In this document: one piece after another, positions 51,916-60,553 of the stretch
Numbering within the stretch: the first letter of the stretch is position 1
Layout of the letters: each line of letters starts with the position of its first letter
Assembly (NCBI GenBank): GCA_934699095.1
Contig: CAKUVI010000002.1
Location: 186,001 to 250,000 of the forward strand
DNA: 64,000 bases
Source of the DNA: an uncultured Bacteroidales bacterium
Lineage (GTDB): Bacteria; Bacteroidota; Bacteroidia; Bacteroidales; WCHB1-69
Direction of reading: 5' to 3'
The notes under the pieces: generated by a model
What the model was told of the DNA's origin: nothing
Database searches by the model: none
Seen by the model: the letters and a program-made list of their open reading frames with translations, nothing else
Made by a program: the position numbers and the translations under genes

Positions 51916-52519
51916 CAAGAAATATCTTATAGTCGGACTCGGGAATGTGGGCTCAGAATATGCTGGCACCCGCCACAACTACGGCTTCGAGGTGGCTCAT
52001 GCATTCGCGAAGAGTTTCAACGCCGAGTTCAAGAACGAGCGTCTCGGATATGTTGCACGCGCCTCGTACAAAGGCCGGCAGATAGTGATTCTGATGCCCA
52101 CAACGTACATGAATCTGAGCGGGAAAGCTGTAAAATACTGGCTCGCACAGGAGAATATACCCGTTGAGAACTGCATGATAGTATTCGACGATTTAGACCT
52201 TCCGCTTGGCACTTTCAAACTGAAACCTAAGGGTGGCGGCGGCTCCCACAATGGTATCGGGAATGTCATCGAGGAGCTCGGACACACTAACATACCACGG
52301 ATGCGCTGCGGGATTGGCAAGGATTTCGCACAGGGCTACCAGGTAGAATATGTGCTCAGCCGTTTCTCCTCCGAAGAACTTGTACTCGTTGACAAGTGTG
52401 TGGCTCGCGCCACTGAAGCCCTCAAATCGTTTGTGACCGCCGGAATGCAACGCACAATGAACCAATTCAACACTGTTGAGAACATTCAGAAAAAAGAGTC
52501 CAATAACACAGAAGAATAA
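51905..52519 (+). CDS. pth: aminoacyl-tRNA hydrolase (peptidyl-tRNA hydrolase)
   Basis: Pth frees tRNA from prematurely released peptidyl-tRNA. The sequence holds YLIVGLGNVGSEYAGTRHN (catalytic His24), PTTYMNLSGKAV, and the DDLDLPLG and GGGGSHNGIGNV blocks. The 204 residues are normal, with a Lys/Glu-rich end. It overlaps rsmD by 11 bp and precedes the beta-barrel gene by 2 bp. Confidence 0.96.
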   Translation: MTNDKKYLIVGLGNVGSEYAGTRHNYGFEVAHAFAKSFNAEFKNERLGYVARASYKGRQIVILMPTTYMNLSGKAVKYWLAQENIPVENCMIVFDDLDLPLGTFKLKPKGGGGSHNGIGNVIEELGHTNIPRMRCGIGKDFAQGYQVEYVLSRFSSEELVLVDKCVARATEALKSFVTAGMQRTMNQFNTVENIQKKESNNTEE

Positions 52520-52521
52520 AC

Positions 52522-53088
52522 ATGCGCAAATTCCTGATTTTACTCTTCATCACAGCGTCTCTGACCTCCGTTCAGGCCCAAAAATGGTACCAGGCAGGCT
52601 TCAAGATTTCCACAAACATAGCCCTGAACAGGGATTATGCAGATGACATCTATCTCTCCAAAGTCAGAAACATGTATTTCAACGGTTATTTCCGCGCAGG
52701 CAAAGTCATCTTCGGTGAGGTTGGGCTCGGATACCACTTTTTTAAGGGTACATACACCCTGGATGACGGATCACAATCTCTGTTGGAAACCAGATACCTT
52801 GCAATCCCAATTAAAGTTGTGGCTGATCTGAAAGTGGGAAGGCATGTTTCGTTTTTGCCCCAGGTCGGAATCTCCTATCAACCCCTTCTAAAACTCGCCG
52901 GTGATGTGATAACATTCAACAAATCCATGGTAGAAAACCACTGGACTATGCTTACAGCCGGCATTGACTTGCGTATCGGTTTCATAGTTTTAGGTGTTGA
53001 TTATCGCTACTCTTTCCAGAATTTCTTCCGAAATAGAGGCGGTGAAAAGCCCCAATTTATTAATATTGGTATAGGAGTTCAATTCTAA
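52522..53088 (+). CDS. outer membrane beta-barrel protein (PorT-like), 188 aa
   Basis: The signal peptide is residues 1-19 (ending VQAQ). The rest has alternating hydrophobic/polar strands typical of a small eight-stranded barrel, with Gly-aromatic turns (GEVGLGYHFFKG, FVLPQVGIS-like segments) and a C-terminal strand ending in aromatic GIGVQF, as expected for BAM-assembled barrels. It fits the PorT-like/OMP-b-brl families. Function unknown. Last gene of the operon. Confidence 0.85.
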   Translation: MRKFLILLFITASLTSVQAQKWYQAGFKISTNIALNRDYADDIYLSKVRNMYFNGYFRAGKVIFGEVGLGYHFFKGTYTLDDGSQSLLETRYLAIPIKVVADLKVGRHVSFLPQVGISYQPLLKLAGDVITFNKSMVENHWTMLTAGIDLRIGFIVLGVDYRYSFQNFFRNRGGEKPQFINIGIGVQF

Positions 53089-53150
53089 ATTATTGATTTA
53101 TAATCAAATAAAAAAATATAAAAAAAATGCTCATCATATAAAAAAAATCC

Positions 53151-53158
53151 TATCTTTG
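53151..53158 (+). promoter_or_regulatory. -7 box (TATCTTTG) for the tRNA-Val pair
   Basis: A perfect TAnnTTTG match lies 17 bp upstream of the first tRNA. Confidence 0.75.
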
Positions 53159-53174
53159 CAACGTCATTTTGACA

Positions 53175-53249
53175 GGGAGCTTAGCTCAGTTGGTTTAGAG
53201 CATCTGCCTTACAAGCAGAGGGTCATAGGTTCGACTCCTATAGCTCCCA
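53175..53249 (+). tRNA. tRNA-Val (anticodon TAC), copy 1
   Basis: Full cloverleaf of 75 nt. Acceptor GGGAGCT pairs with AGCTCCC; the D-arm is GCTCAGTTGGTTTAGAGC; the anticodon arm TCTGC-CTTACAA-GCAGA gives anticodon TAC; the T-arm is ATAGG-TTCGACT-CCTAT. The discriminator base is A. CCA is not encoded. Confidence 0.97.
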
Positions 53250-53280
53250 CAAAAAAAGGAAACCCTAATCCTTAAAGTCA

Positions 53281-53355
53281 GGGAGCTTAGCTCAGTTGGT
53301 TTAGAGCATCTGCCTTACAAGCAGAGGGTCATAGGTTCGACTCCTATAGCTCCCA
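53281..53355 (+). tRNA. tRNA-Val (anticodon TAC), copy 2
   Basis: Identical in sequence to copy 1, 31 bp downstream, and probably read from the same promoter. CCA is not encoded. It is followed by a terminator at 53404-53435. Confidence 0.97.
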
Positions 53356-53403
53356 CAACACGATTCAATTTATTAAAGCTAAATTCAAGGAACTCCCCGT
53401 TCC

Positions 53404-53435
53404 AAAAAAAGAGACTCAGACCGGTCTCTTTTTTT
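53404..53435. terminator. bidirectional terminator between tRNA-Val pair and prmC
   Basis: AAAAAAAGAGAC and GTCTCTTTTTTT pair around TCAGACCG. It ends the tRNA transcript on the plus strand and prmC on the minus strand, overlapping the prmC stop. Confidence 0.85.
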
Positions 53436-54282
53436 ATATCTCCACTCTTAAAAAACGCTGCTTTCCGTTTAGATCCTCAATCTGCCCTACCCGACTGTAA
53501 CCATTGTCCTTGAACATCTCAGCCAAACGCTCTTGATGGAGATGGTATGTCTCAACAAATATTTTTCCATTATCCTTCAACACATTGATGCCGGTTTTGG
53601 CTATTGCTCTGTAAAAGACAAAAATGTCATTATCGGGTACAAAAAGTGCTATTTCAGGGTCGTGTTTTGCCACATTGACGTGCATCGCACTCCTGTCGGA
53701 AAAAGGCACGTATGGCGGATTACTTACAATTATGTCGAAATCAGTGTTCATGAATGGAACTGTGCCGCTTAAGATGTCATGTCTTGTAAAAGTCACCCCA
53801 ACGCCATTCACGGCAGCATTCTTCTTCGCTATTTCAAGCGCATCAGAAGAGATATCTGTCGCGAAAACAGAGGCTTTGGGAAGCAGCTTTGCGAGCGAAA
53901 TGGCTATGCAGCCGCTTCCAGTACCGATATCCAATATCCTCACCTCCTGATCACTGCATTCATTCACTACCATCTGCACCAGTTCTTCTGTTTCAGGGCG
54001 AGGAATAAGCACCGATGGTGAGACGGCGAACTTGAGTCCGTAGAATTCAGCCTCACCCAATACATGCTGAACCGGCACGCCCCGCTTGAGACTGATTATG
54101 TCTTCTCTGAAAAGATTCAGCAAACTATCAGAAACAGATTCGTTTTTACGCAGTGCTACCTCATAATTTGGCAATCCTGTCCTCGACTGGACATAAAGAT
54201 TTGCAATTGCAGCCGCTTCACGTCTGTCGTAAAGCGGCTGCAGATTGTCAATAATTGTATCTATTAGTTCTTTGACAGTCAT
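53434..54282 (-). CDS. prmC: peptide chain release factor N(5)-glutamine methyltransferase PrmC
   Basis: PrmC methylates the GGQ glutamine of RF1 and RF2. The protein has 282 residues, with an N-terminal helical domain, PRPETEELV, the SAM motif DIGTGSGCIAISLA, and the catalytic VSNPPYVP. The start at 54282 follows the BT_3928 gene stop by 7 bp; the longer frame to 54345 would run inside that gene. Last gene of the C25-DUF1599-BT_3928-prmC chain. Confidence 0.95.
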   Translation of the reverse strand: MTVKELIDTIIDNLQPLYDRREAAAIANLYVQSRTGLPNYEVALRKNESVSDSLLNLFREDIISLKRGVPVQHVLGEAEFYGLKFAVSPSVLIPRPETEELVQMVVNECSDQEVRILDIGTGSGCIAISLAKLLPKASVFATDISSDALEIAKKNAAVNGVGVTFTRHDILSGTVPFMNTDFDIIVSNPPYVPFSDRSAMHVNVAKHDPEIALFVPDNDIFVFYRAIAKTGINVLKDNGKIFVETYHLHQERLAEMFKDNGYSRVGQIEDLNGKQRFLRVEI

Positions 54283-54289
54283 TTTGTCT

Positions 54290-55489
54290 TTATTTAACAG
54301 GTTCGTCGGGGAAGTCGCGCCAAGCCCATTTGTCAATGACCACACCCTTACGGAAAAGAATGATGCCGGGATTGGAGCGTACGGCGTCGCGCACCATGAA
54401 AGGACCTTTCACCGGATCTATAGGATTCTGATATACAGGGAATTCAATCTTGTTTTGTTCAACAAATTGTGCGATTTCCTCCTCTGACGAATTTGTGATA
54501 GCAACGAATTCATCGTTTTCGCCCATAGTTGATGCGAGCTGCTTTGCTTTTTCAACGCCCTTAGAGTTAGTCTCCTCAAGGTCAGGGACATAAAGCATGT
54601 AAACGGATTTCGCATTGTCAGGGTTTAGGTACTCAAAAGCATGGTCGGCTCCAGACTCGTCAAGCATGTTGAAACCAGGTATCTTGGCAGCAACAAAAGG
54701 CTTGATTATATGGTCCTTACGGTCAACATATTCATTGTTCTCGTAGAATGTCTCATCCTGGTTCATAAGTTCGTCCTGTGACAGCTCTATTGTTTCCCCT
54801 GTCTGATTGTTTTTATAGACAAAGACAACATCTTTTTGGGCCGGTTTTTCTATAAAGCTGTCAACCACATATTCGCCTTTCTTCCAATCGGAGAAATCGA
54901 TTGCAGGGAGATGGCGTATGCAGTAGAGTTGGAAAGCAACCACAATGGCGGCAAACAAGGCGATGCAGCACCATTTGCCGAACTCGGTAAGACGGCAGTC
55001 GTTGATTTTCTTACGGTTGATGAAGAGAATTATCGTGGGTATTATAATGACCACATTTTTGAGGAAAGTCTGAAGGTTAGACATCTTGACAGCCTGTCCG
55101 AAGCAGCCGCAGTCTTTCACAACGCCGAAGTTGTGGATACCCCTCACTTCAAGATTTTCGGCCACTGCAAGCCAGAGTGTCAGGAAAAAGAAAAAGGTCA
55201 TGAAGAGAAGATACCCCCATGAGGCAAGGTTGACCTTGACTCTGAAAAGCAGCATGCATCCGAGTATAAACTCGCACGAGATGGCAACGATAGCGGCAAA
55301 CTGGGCTATCGGATGGAGGAATCCCATTCCGAATGACGTGAAATAGTCATTCATGGTGATTCCGAAATTCACAGGATCTACTGCTTTGGTGAAACTTGAG
55401 AAAAGAAAAAGACACGCCAATAAGATGCGTATCACTGTCAGCCAGATTGGTGTTTTCCTACTCATAACTATTTGATTTTTATTGTTCAT
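54290..55489 (-). CDS. BT_3928 family protein: DoxX/MauE-like TM domain plus thioredoxin-like domain, 399 aa
   Basis: Four membrane helices fill the first 180 residues (ILLACLFLFSSFTKAVDPVNFG is the DoxX/MauE opening), with DCGCFGQ between helices 3 and 4, a likely redox Cys pair. Two more hydrophobic stretches may be present near 170-190. After a periplasmic region, the C-terminal part (YMLYVPDLEETNSKGVEKAKQLA, then PGIILFRKGVVIDKWAW) resembles a thioredoxin-like fold without CxxC. A role in periplasmic disulfide or redox handling is inferred. The start overlaps the DUF1599 stop (ATGAACAATAA); the next in-frame ATG is at 55465. Confidence 0.8.
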   Translation of the reverse strand: MNNKNQIVMSRKTPIWLTVIRILLACLFLFSSFTKAVDPVNFGITMNDYFTSFGMGFLHPIAQFAAIVAISCEFILGCMLLFRVKVNLASWGYLLFMTFFFFLTLWLAVAENLEVRGIHNFGVVKDCGCFGQAVKMSNLQTFLKNVVIIIPTIILFINRKKINDCRLTEFGKWCCIALFAAIVVAFQLYCIRHLPAIDFSDWKKGEYVVDSFIEKPAQKDVVFVYKNNQTGETIELSQDELMNQDETFYENNEYVDRKDHIIKPFVAAKIPGFNMLDESGADHAFEYLNPDNAKSVYMLYVPDLEETNSKGVEKAKQLASTMGENDEFVAITNSSEEEIAQFVEQNKIEFPVYQNPIDPVKGPFMVRDAVRSNPGIILFRKGVVIDKWAWRDFPDEPVK

Positions 55490-56036
55490 TTTCCAAGACT
55501 AAACGAATAAGGCAGAACATAGCATAATTTATGATGTCGTAGTAGTTGGCGTCAAGTCCTTCAGAAATAATGGTGTTTCCCTTGTGGTCCTCAATCGACT
55601 TGATGCGATAGATCTTCATAAGTATGATATCTGTTATGGAGCTGATTCGCATCTGGCGCCAGGCCTCGTCATAATCGTGGTTTTTGTTCATCATAAGGCT
55701 TTTGGCGTTCATGAGGAATTTCTCGTACATTTCGAGCGATTTCTCGGGGGCCATGACCATCTCCTCGGGGGCGTCGGCAACTCCCACTTCCAGTTGTATG
55801 AGCGCCATTGCCGAATAGTTCACAATGCCCACAAACTCAGGGATTATGCCTTCGGCAACTCTTGCGTCGCCCTTTTCCTGGATACTTCTTATCCGATTGG
55901 CCTTGATATAAATTTGGTCTGTCAGCGACGGCAACCTTAGAATACGCCACGCCGTGCCATAATCCACAGCCTTCTTGCAAAATATGTCCTTGCAAAAAGC
56001 TATAACTTCATCATATTGTTTGTTTGTGTCAGCCAT
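55479..56036 (-). CDS. DUF1599 domain protein, 185 aa
   Basis: The protein shows two similar halves: KKAVDYGTAWRILRLPSLTDQIYIKANRI and later NKNHDYDEAWRQMRISSITDIILMKIYRI, each the DUF1599 repeat with conserved D-Y-x-x-A-W-R. The family is unique to Bacteroidetes, with no known function; the repeat suggests nucleotide-handling MazG-like helices (inference). Its ATG overlaps the C25 protease stop by one base (TAATG). Confidence 0.9.
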   Translation of the reverse strand: MADTNKQYDEVIAFCKDIFCKKAVDYGTAWRILRLPSLTDQIYIKANRIRSIQEKGDARVAEGIIPEFVGIVNYSAMALIQLEVGVADAPEEMVMAPEKSLEMYEKFLMNAKSLMMNKNHDYDEAWRQMRISSITDIILMKIYRIKSIEDHKGNTIISEGLDANYYDIINYAMFCLIRLVLENEQ

Positions 56037-59000
56037 TACTGTTTTACTATTTTCAGATTCTGTTTATTTCCGTCTCCGAATGTTATCTGCATCAGATAAA
56101 CACCGGATGTCAGGCTTCTTACATCTACCAGGCGGCCATATTCACCATTCAAAGTCAAGGCCTTGACCTTACGACCATTCAAATCGTAGAGTTCTATCCT
56201 GTCAACGGGCTGCTTGCTGTCAACATATACCGAGGTGTTGGCCGGATTTGGATAAACACTTGCATAACCGGCCTTAGGGTTGTTGATGCCCACTTCATCC
56301 TCAATATCTTCAATAACCATGACACCATTCTGCGGGAATATGATATTGTCAATCCACACACAATCACTGTCAACCAAATAGTACGAGTCTTTCTCGTACG
56401 AGAACATGAATGTGTGAGTTCCGGCCGGAACTTCTATCGACACATATTCCCAATCCTTGATGCCAGAAGCTTCGTCAACAACATTGCCATCCATGTACAG
56501 GTAGAAAATATCATAACCCTCTTCTGTAGCAACCTTTCTGTAATATGAGAAAGTCGCCGTTTCGGTGGAATTTGTTACAATGCTCATTTTTGACCTGCCC
56601 CAACTGCCTAAATTCTTGCCTGATCTTGCAGAATACTCTCCTGCATACTTGGTTACGTTGGAAATTATCCATGGTTTATCCTGCATATTCCAATCGTTTT
56701 GAGAAAAATCGCCGCTTTCAAAATCCTCCATGGCAAGTCCAACAGATATGTTGATGGTGTCGATAATGTGTACATTGCCGTAAATAGTGTGATAATAGAA
56801 TGGAATCACGCTCTTGTCAGGTACATTTTCTGCAATTTTAATTGTGAAGGTCTTATCAAATGTTTGATTTTGGTCGATATTATGGAATGAAGATGAAGGA
56901 GACAGGACAGTTGCTCCGGTGTAGTTGCAAGTGAGATCGTTCAAACCATGTTCCACCTTAGCATGACCATAATTTCTGCTTGTGAATAGTATCTCTGCCT
57001 CATCTCCTTGACTGAGTGAATAAACCTTATTACTTCCTATTCTCATTTCGTATGACTGTATCTTGACATCAGGGAGTTTCACTGTGACTTTGACAATCTT
57101 CTCGCTTTGGAGAGTATCCCAATACAACTTCATAAGGAAAGAGAACTCATCGTTATCCTTTACCTGAGATGGAAGTACAAACGAAAATGCGCCGTTTTGT
57201 GAGAACGTAGCCTGAGTTGCAATGTTACCAGCAAAGAGAGAGTCTTTGATTATGTTAATATCTTGATTGTCAGTTGTTAAGATGGCATAAACATTTGAAG
57301 CCTCCAAAGATCCAACGTTGAGTAATTCAACATCTATGTCAACAATTGAAGAAGATTGAAAATCGGTGTTTTCGGTCACCTGCGCTTTATTGGCAATCAC
57401 AAAGGAGGTGTTTGGAGATATGATTTGGATGTCCAGGAATTTCACGATCTTGTTTTGTGCTGAAACGGCTAATTGGTATGTTCCCGGCATATTAATTACG
57501 GAAATGTCAAGAATCGCAGTACCTTCGGCGTTTGCAAAGGCAGCGGCAATGACTTCATTTTCATAAGTGACAGCCACATACGCATGAGGAGCTGTCTGAA
57601 CGGTGTATTCTGACATTCCCATAGGTGCTGCCATCATGCACTCGACCTGCAATTCAGAAGGCACGCCAAGATAAGCTCTGATAGAAGGGTCACCAAAGCA
57701 GTGATATATCTCCCAATAATACTGTTTGAGGGTTGATGCAGAGCCCTGAACCGACATGTTTCCGGCGAATATCATGCCGCCGACTGTGGAGATATAATTG
57801 TCTGAGAGTTCTCCATGTTGATGGAAGAGACGGTCATATACGCCCAATTTGTCACCTTGATAAGTGGGGTTGGCCGTGATGTTGTTGCGTTGCCCCACAG
57901 CCCAATAGTAATCTTCGTCCCAATATGAACTGTTGGAAGCTCCGATGTAAGCCATGGCACCCTTGTTCTCGGCGCGCAACAGCGCCTCGCCAAAGCATTC
58001 AGGGCGGTCAAACTTGCCTGACAAACAGCAGTTGCCAATCATAACGCCATATTTGCCTTCGTTTTGGAGAGACGCCACTTGTGAATTGTTGAACTGGGGC
58101 TGATACCATCCGTCCCAGTCACCATGGGCTGTGTAGTTCACCCAACCGGCACCGGCACTGACCTCACTTCTGATCAAAGCGGCCTGTGAAGAGCAGTTGT
58201 GGAGATGCACCATCACATTGTCGTAATTGGGATTCTGGGTGTTGATGTAATTCTGGTTAATGTAGTTGATTTGCCCATTTGCATGCGTGGGTGAGAAATT
58301 GTCGTCAGCACCGGCAATTAACACGGCACTGCCCAAATATGAGGGGTCAGGCATCGTATATTGCTCATACATGAGTATCTTGTTGATCTGAGATGTCAGT
58401 TGCGTCTGGTTTTGGGCAGAAAGACGACCATAATAGCAGTCTGGAAGATAATCATTGCCAACAATAGTCGCATAGTAGAGATCCGTTATATGATTTTTGT
58501 CTTCTGTAGTGCCTTGGAATGCGGGAACCTGTTCTTTGTCGCCAACCAACAAGAGAAAATCAGGGGCCGGTTCTTCTACAGTTGCATTTTCAAACCTACC
58601 TTTAATGAAGTTCTTGATGGATGATGTTGTCGTGCCTACATTGCTTTCGTCTGTATATGCGATTTTAACATAGTATCCAAGTTTCTTTTTCCAGGTAACA
58701 AAATTGTCGAGCTCCGCATTGTTACGGAACATAGAGTGTGCTATGATAAGGTAAGAGATCGGGACATTGTTGAGCTCGGCGCGTGAGTCATCATTGTGAT
58801 TCACTATTAAGTCTTCATTGATGCCGAACATCGGTGATGAATACTTGCTGAGAGAATATGTTGCTGCTTTGTCAACATTTGCAAACTCAACGCTGACAAC
58901 GGCTTTAGTGCAGACTCTTATCTTTTGGGAAACCGGATTGTATGATACCGGTGCGAAGTCAACACCTGCCACTGAACTGCTGCGCAGCACCCCAGCTTTC

Positions 59001-59446
59001 TGAGCTTCCACTAAGGGCAGCGAAAAGAATGCGTTGGTTGTATAGATGTTATCATCCTTATACAATGTGTGGGTATTGTCTGATTTTGAGCGAGAGCCTT
59101 GAGATGGGAAGACTTCGTATGGCATATCCAAAGCTGAAAAGTCAAATTCCTCATACTCAGAACTCAACACAGTGACTATCAACGAATCGCAGACGGGAAC
59201 TGAAATGAATTTAGATAGCACAGGCACTTGTGGAGCACCTTTAAGGAAAGATGTCCCATATCCTTTCATGCGCAAGGCAGCGAAGGTCTGACCAAATGCA
59301 CTGACTTTTTCGCCATAAATGGAGTCGGACTTGAATTCAAGAACAACTCTGTTTTCGGAGTTTTCGGTCACAGCGATCCCTTGTGCAAAGGAGGTGATAG
59401 TAAACAAAAACAAGTAAGCAATCAAAATGATTGTAATCTTTTTCAT
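56036..59446 (-). CDS. gingipain-like C25 cysteine protease with T9SS sorting domain, 1136 aa
   Basis: Signal peptide 1-22, a propeptide-like region to about 225, then the C25 catalytic domain (about 230-640): the Asp-rich DFLLLVGDKEQVPAF, catalytic His441 in NYTAHGDWDGW and catalytic Cys474 in GNCCLSGKF. Ig-like and other beta domains follow (about 650-1050), with a jelly-roll-like segment near 930-1050, and the T9SS sorting domain (VYPNPANTSVYV ... VYLMQITFGDGNKQN) ends the protein. It is probably a secreted or surface protease with cleavage specificity unknown. The start at 59446 is required, because the promoter box at 59489-59496 lies inside the longer frame. Confidence 0.93.
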   Translation of the reverse strand: MKKITIILIAYLFLFTITSFAQGIAVTENSENRVVLEFKSDSIYGEKVSAFGQTFAALRMKGYGTSFLKGAPQVPVLSKFISVPVCDSLIVTVLSSEYEEFDFSALDMPYEVFPSQGSRSKSDNTHTLYKDDNIYTTNAFFSLPLVEAQKAGVLRSSSVAGVDFAPVSYNPVSQKIRVCTKAVVSVEFANVDKAATYSLSKYSSPMFGINEDLIVNHNDDSRAELNNVPISYLIIAHSMFRNNAELDNFVTWKKKLGYYVKIAYTDESNVGTTTSSIKNFIKGRFENATVEEPAPDFLLLVGDKEQVPAFQGTTEDKNHITDLYYATIVGNDYLPDCYYGRLSAQNQTQLTSQINKILMYEQYTMPDPSYLGSAVLIAGADDNFSPTHANGQINYINQNYINTQNPNYDNVMVHLHNCSSQAALIRSEVSAGAGWVNYTAHGDWDGWYQPQFNNSQVASLQNEGKYGVMIGNCCLSGKFDRPECFGEALLRAENKGAMAYIGASNSSYWDEDYYWAVGQRNNITANPTYQGDKLGVYDRLFHQHGELSDNYISTVGGMIFAGNMSVQGSASTLKQYYWEIYHCFGDPSIRAYLGVPSELQVECMMAAPMGMSEYTVQTAPHAYVAVTYENEVIAAAFANAEGTAILDISVINMPGTYQLAVSAQNKIVKFLDIQIISPNTSFVIANKAQVTENTDFQSSSIVDIDVELLNVGSLEASNVYAILTTDNQDINIIKDSLFAGNIATQATFSQNGAFSFVLPSQVKDNDEFSFLMKLYWDTLQSEKIVKVTVKLPDVKIQSYEMRIGSNKVYSLSQGDEAEILFTSRNYGHAKVEHGLNDLTCNYTGATVLSPSSSFHNIDQNQTFDKTFTIKIAENVPDKSVIPFYYHTIYGNVHIIDTINISVGLAMEDFESGDFSQNDWNMQDKPWIISNVTKYAGEYSARSGKNLGSWGRSKMSIVTNSTETATFSYYRKVATEEGYDIFYLYMDGNVVDEASGIKDWEYVSIEVPAGTHTFMFSYEKDSYYLVDSDCVWIDNIIFPQNGVMVIEDIEDEVGINNPKAGYASVYPNPANTSVYVDSKQPVDRIELYDLNGRKVKALTLNGEYGRLVDVRSLTSGVYLMQITFGDGNKQNLKIVKQ

Positions 59447-59488
59447 ATTATAAGATTCTTTATAAATTCCTAATAATAAACAAAACCG

Positions 59489-59496
59489 CAAATATA
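59489..59496 (-). promoter_or_regulatory. -7 box (TATATTTG) for the C25-prmC chain
   Basis: A perfect TAnnTTTG match lies 43 bp upstream of the C25 start and sets it at 59446. Confidence 0.65.
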
Positions 59497-59576
59497 CATT
59501 TTTTCCTTGCAACTTTTTCCACTTTTATCGGTATAAAAGATTTTGATGTTAAATAATGAAATGTTTGCAATTTTTG

Positions 59577-59584
59577 TAATTTTG
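59577..59584 (+). promoter_or_regulatory. -7 box (TAATTTTG) for the secreted protein-manA-trmN6 operon
   Basis: A TAnnTTTG match lies 17 bp upstream of the ATG at 59601. Confidence 0.65.
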
Positions 59585-59600
59585 CGACGTTAAAATATAG

Positions 59601-60551
59601 ATGGAGAGATACATATACATACTCATATTGTGCGTTTTTTCGTTCTGTGCATTCTCGCAAAAGGATTCCGAGCTGAGGATTATGGAGGATAGTTTGGTGA
59701 ATCTGCGAGGCCGTGTCATGAACGAGCCGAACGAAGAGACGCGCGCCGCCCTGAATGAGGATTTTATGACTCTTTTGGAGGAGACATTGAACATGCCCAA
59801 CTCCTTCAAGCACAACTGGGACTCGGTGAAGAACTTCAGTGTTTTGGTTTCCCCTGACAACAGCTTCAAGATATTCACATGGTACATCATCAACAACAAC
59901 TTCGAGACCGAGAATTTCGGATTCATCCACGTATATAATGAATCCCGCAAGAAGTATGTGCTCTACCCTCTCTACGACAAGCGTCAGAACATAGACTATC
60001 CCAAAACCACAATTGGCAATCACAACCGTTGGTACGGGGCCGTTTATTACAAAATAATTCCAGTAAAAGACAGAAACACTACTTATTACACTCTACTCGG
60101 CTGGAATGGAAACAACCTATTCACAAATCAGAAAGTAATTGAAATTTTACATTTCAACAAGGAGAAAACACCAATTTTCGGCGGCAGAGTGTTCAAGAAT
60201 TACCCGGAAAAGGTGGCCAGAGTTATTTTCGAATACTCAAAAAGTGCATCTATGTACCTGAACTACGACAATCAGGAGTTTTTGGTGAGCACTGGAAAAT
60301 ACAACCCTCAGACCCACGACTATGATTTCAGGCGCGTGCGCTGCAACATGATAGTCTTTGAAGAACTTATCCCGATGGACGAATCAATGCCGCAGATACC
60401 GGCTTACATTGTGCCGGAATCAAGTCTGAACCAGGGTTTTGTAGAAGAAGACGGCAAATGGGTGTTCATGAAAAATGTGCGCGGCTCAAATCCCGACAAG
60501 GTGCGCCCGGCCTACCAACACAAAAACAGAAACTACTATTCAGCACAATAA
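59601..60551 (+). CDS. secreted protein of unknown function, 316 aa
   Basis: A signal peptide occupies residues 1-19 (ending CAFSQ). An Asn/Glu-rich helical segment follows (25-70), then beta-rich FSVLVSPDNSFKIFTWYI, NRWYGAVYYKIIP, YYTLLGWNGN and ARVIFEYSKSASMYLNY. The closest impression is a conserved Bacteroidetes secreted or periplasmic protein without a known family; several Tyr/Trp-rich strands suggest a beta-propeller or sandwich. It lies 2 bp before manA and is probably cotranscribed with manA and trmN6. Confidence 0.7.
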   Translation: MERYIYILILCVFSFCAFSQKDSELRIMEDSLVNLRGRVMNEPNEETRAALNEDFMTLLEETLNMPNSFKHNWDSVKNFSVLVSPDNSFKIFTWYIINNNFETENFGFIHVYNESRKKYVLYPLYDKRQNIDYPKTTIGNHNRWYGAVYYKIIPVKDRNTTYYTLLGWNGNNLFTNQKVIEILHFNKEKTPIFGGRVFKNYPEKVARVIFEYSKSASMYLNYDNQEFLVSTGKYNPQTHDYDFRRVRCNMIVFEELIPMDESMPQIPAYIVPESSLNQGFVEEDGKWVFMKNVRGSNPDKVRPAYQHKNRNYYSAQ

Positions 60552-60553
60552 TT

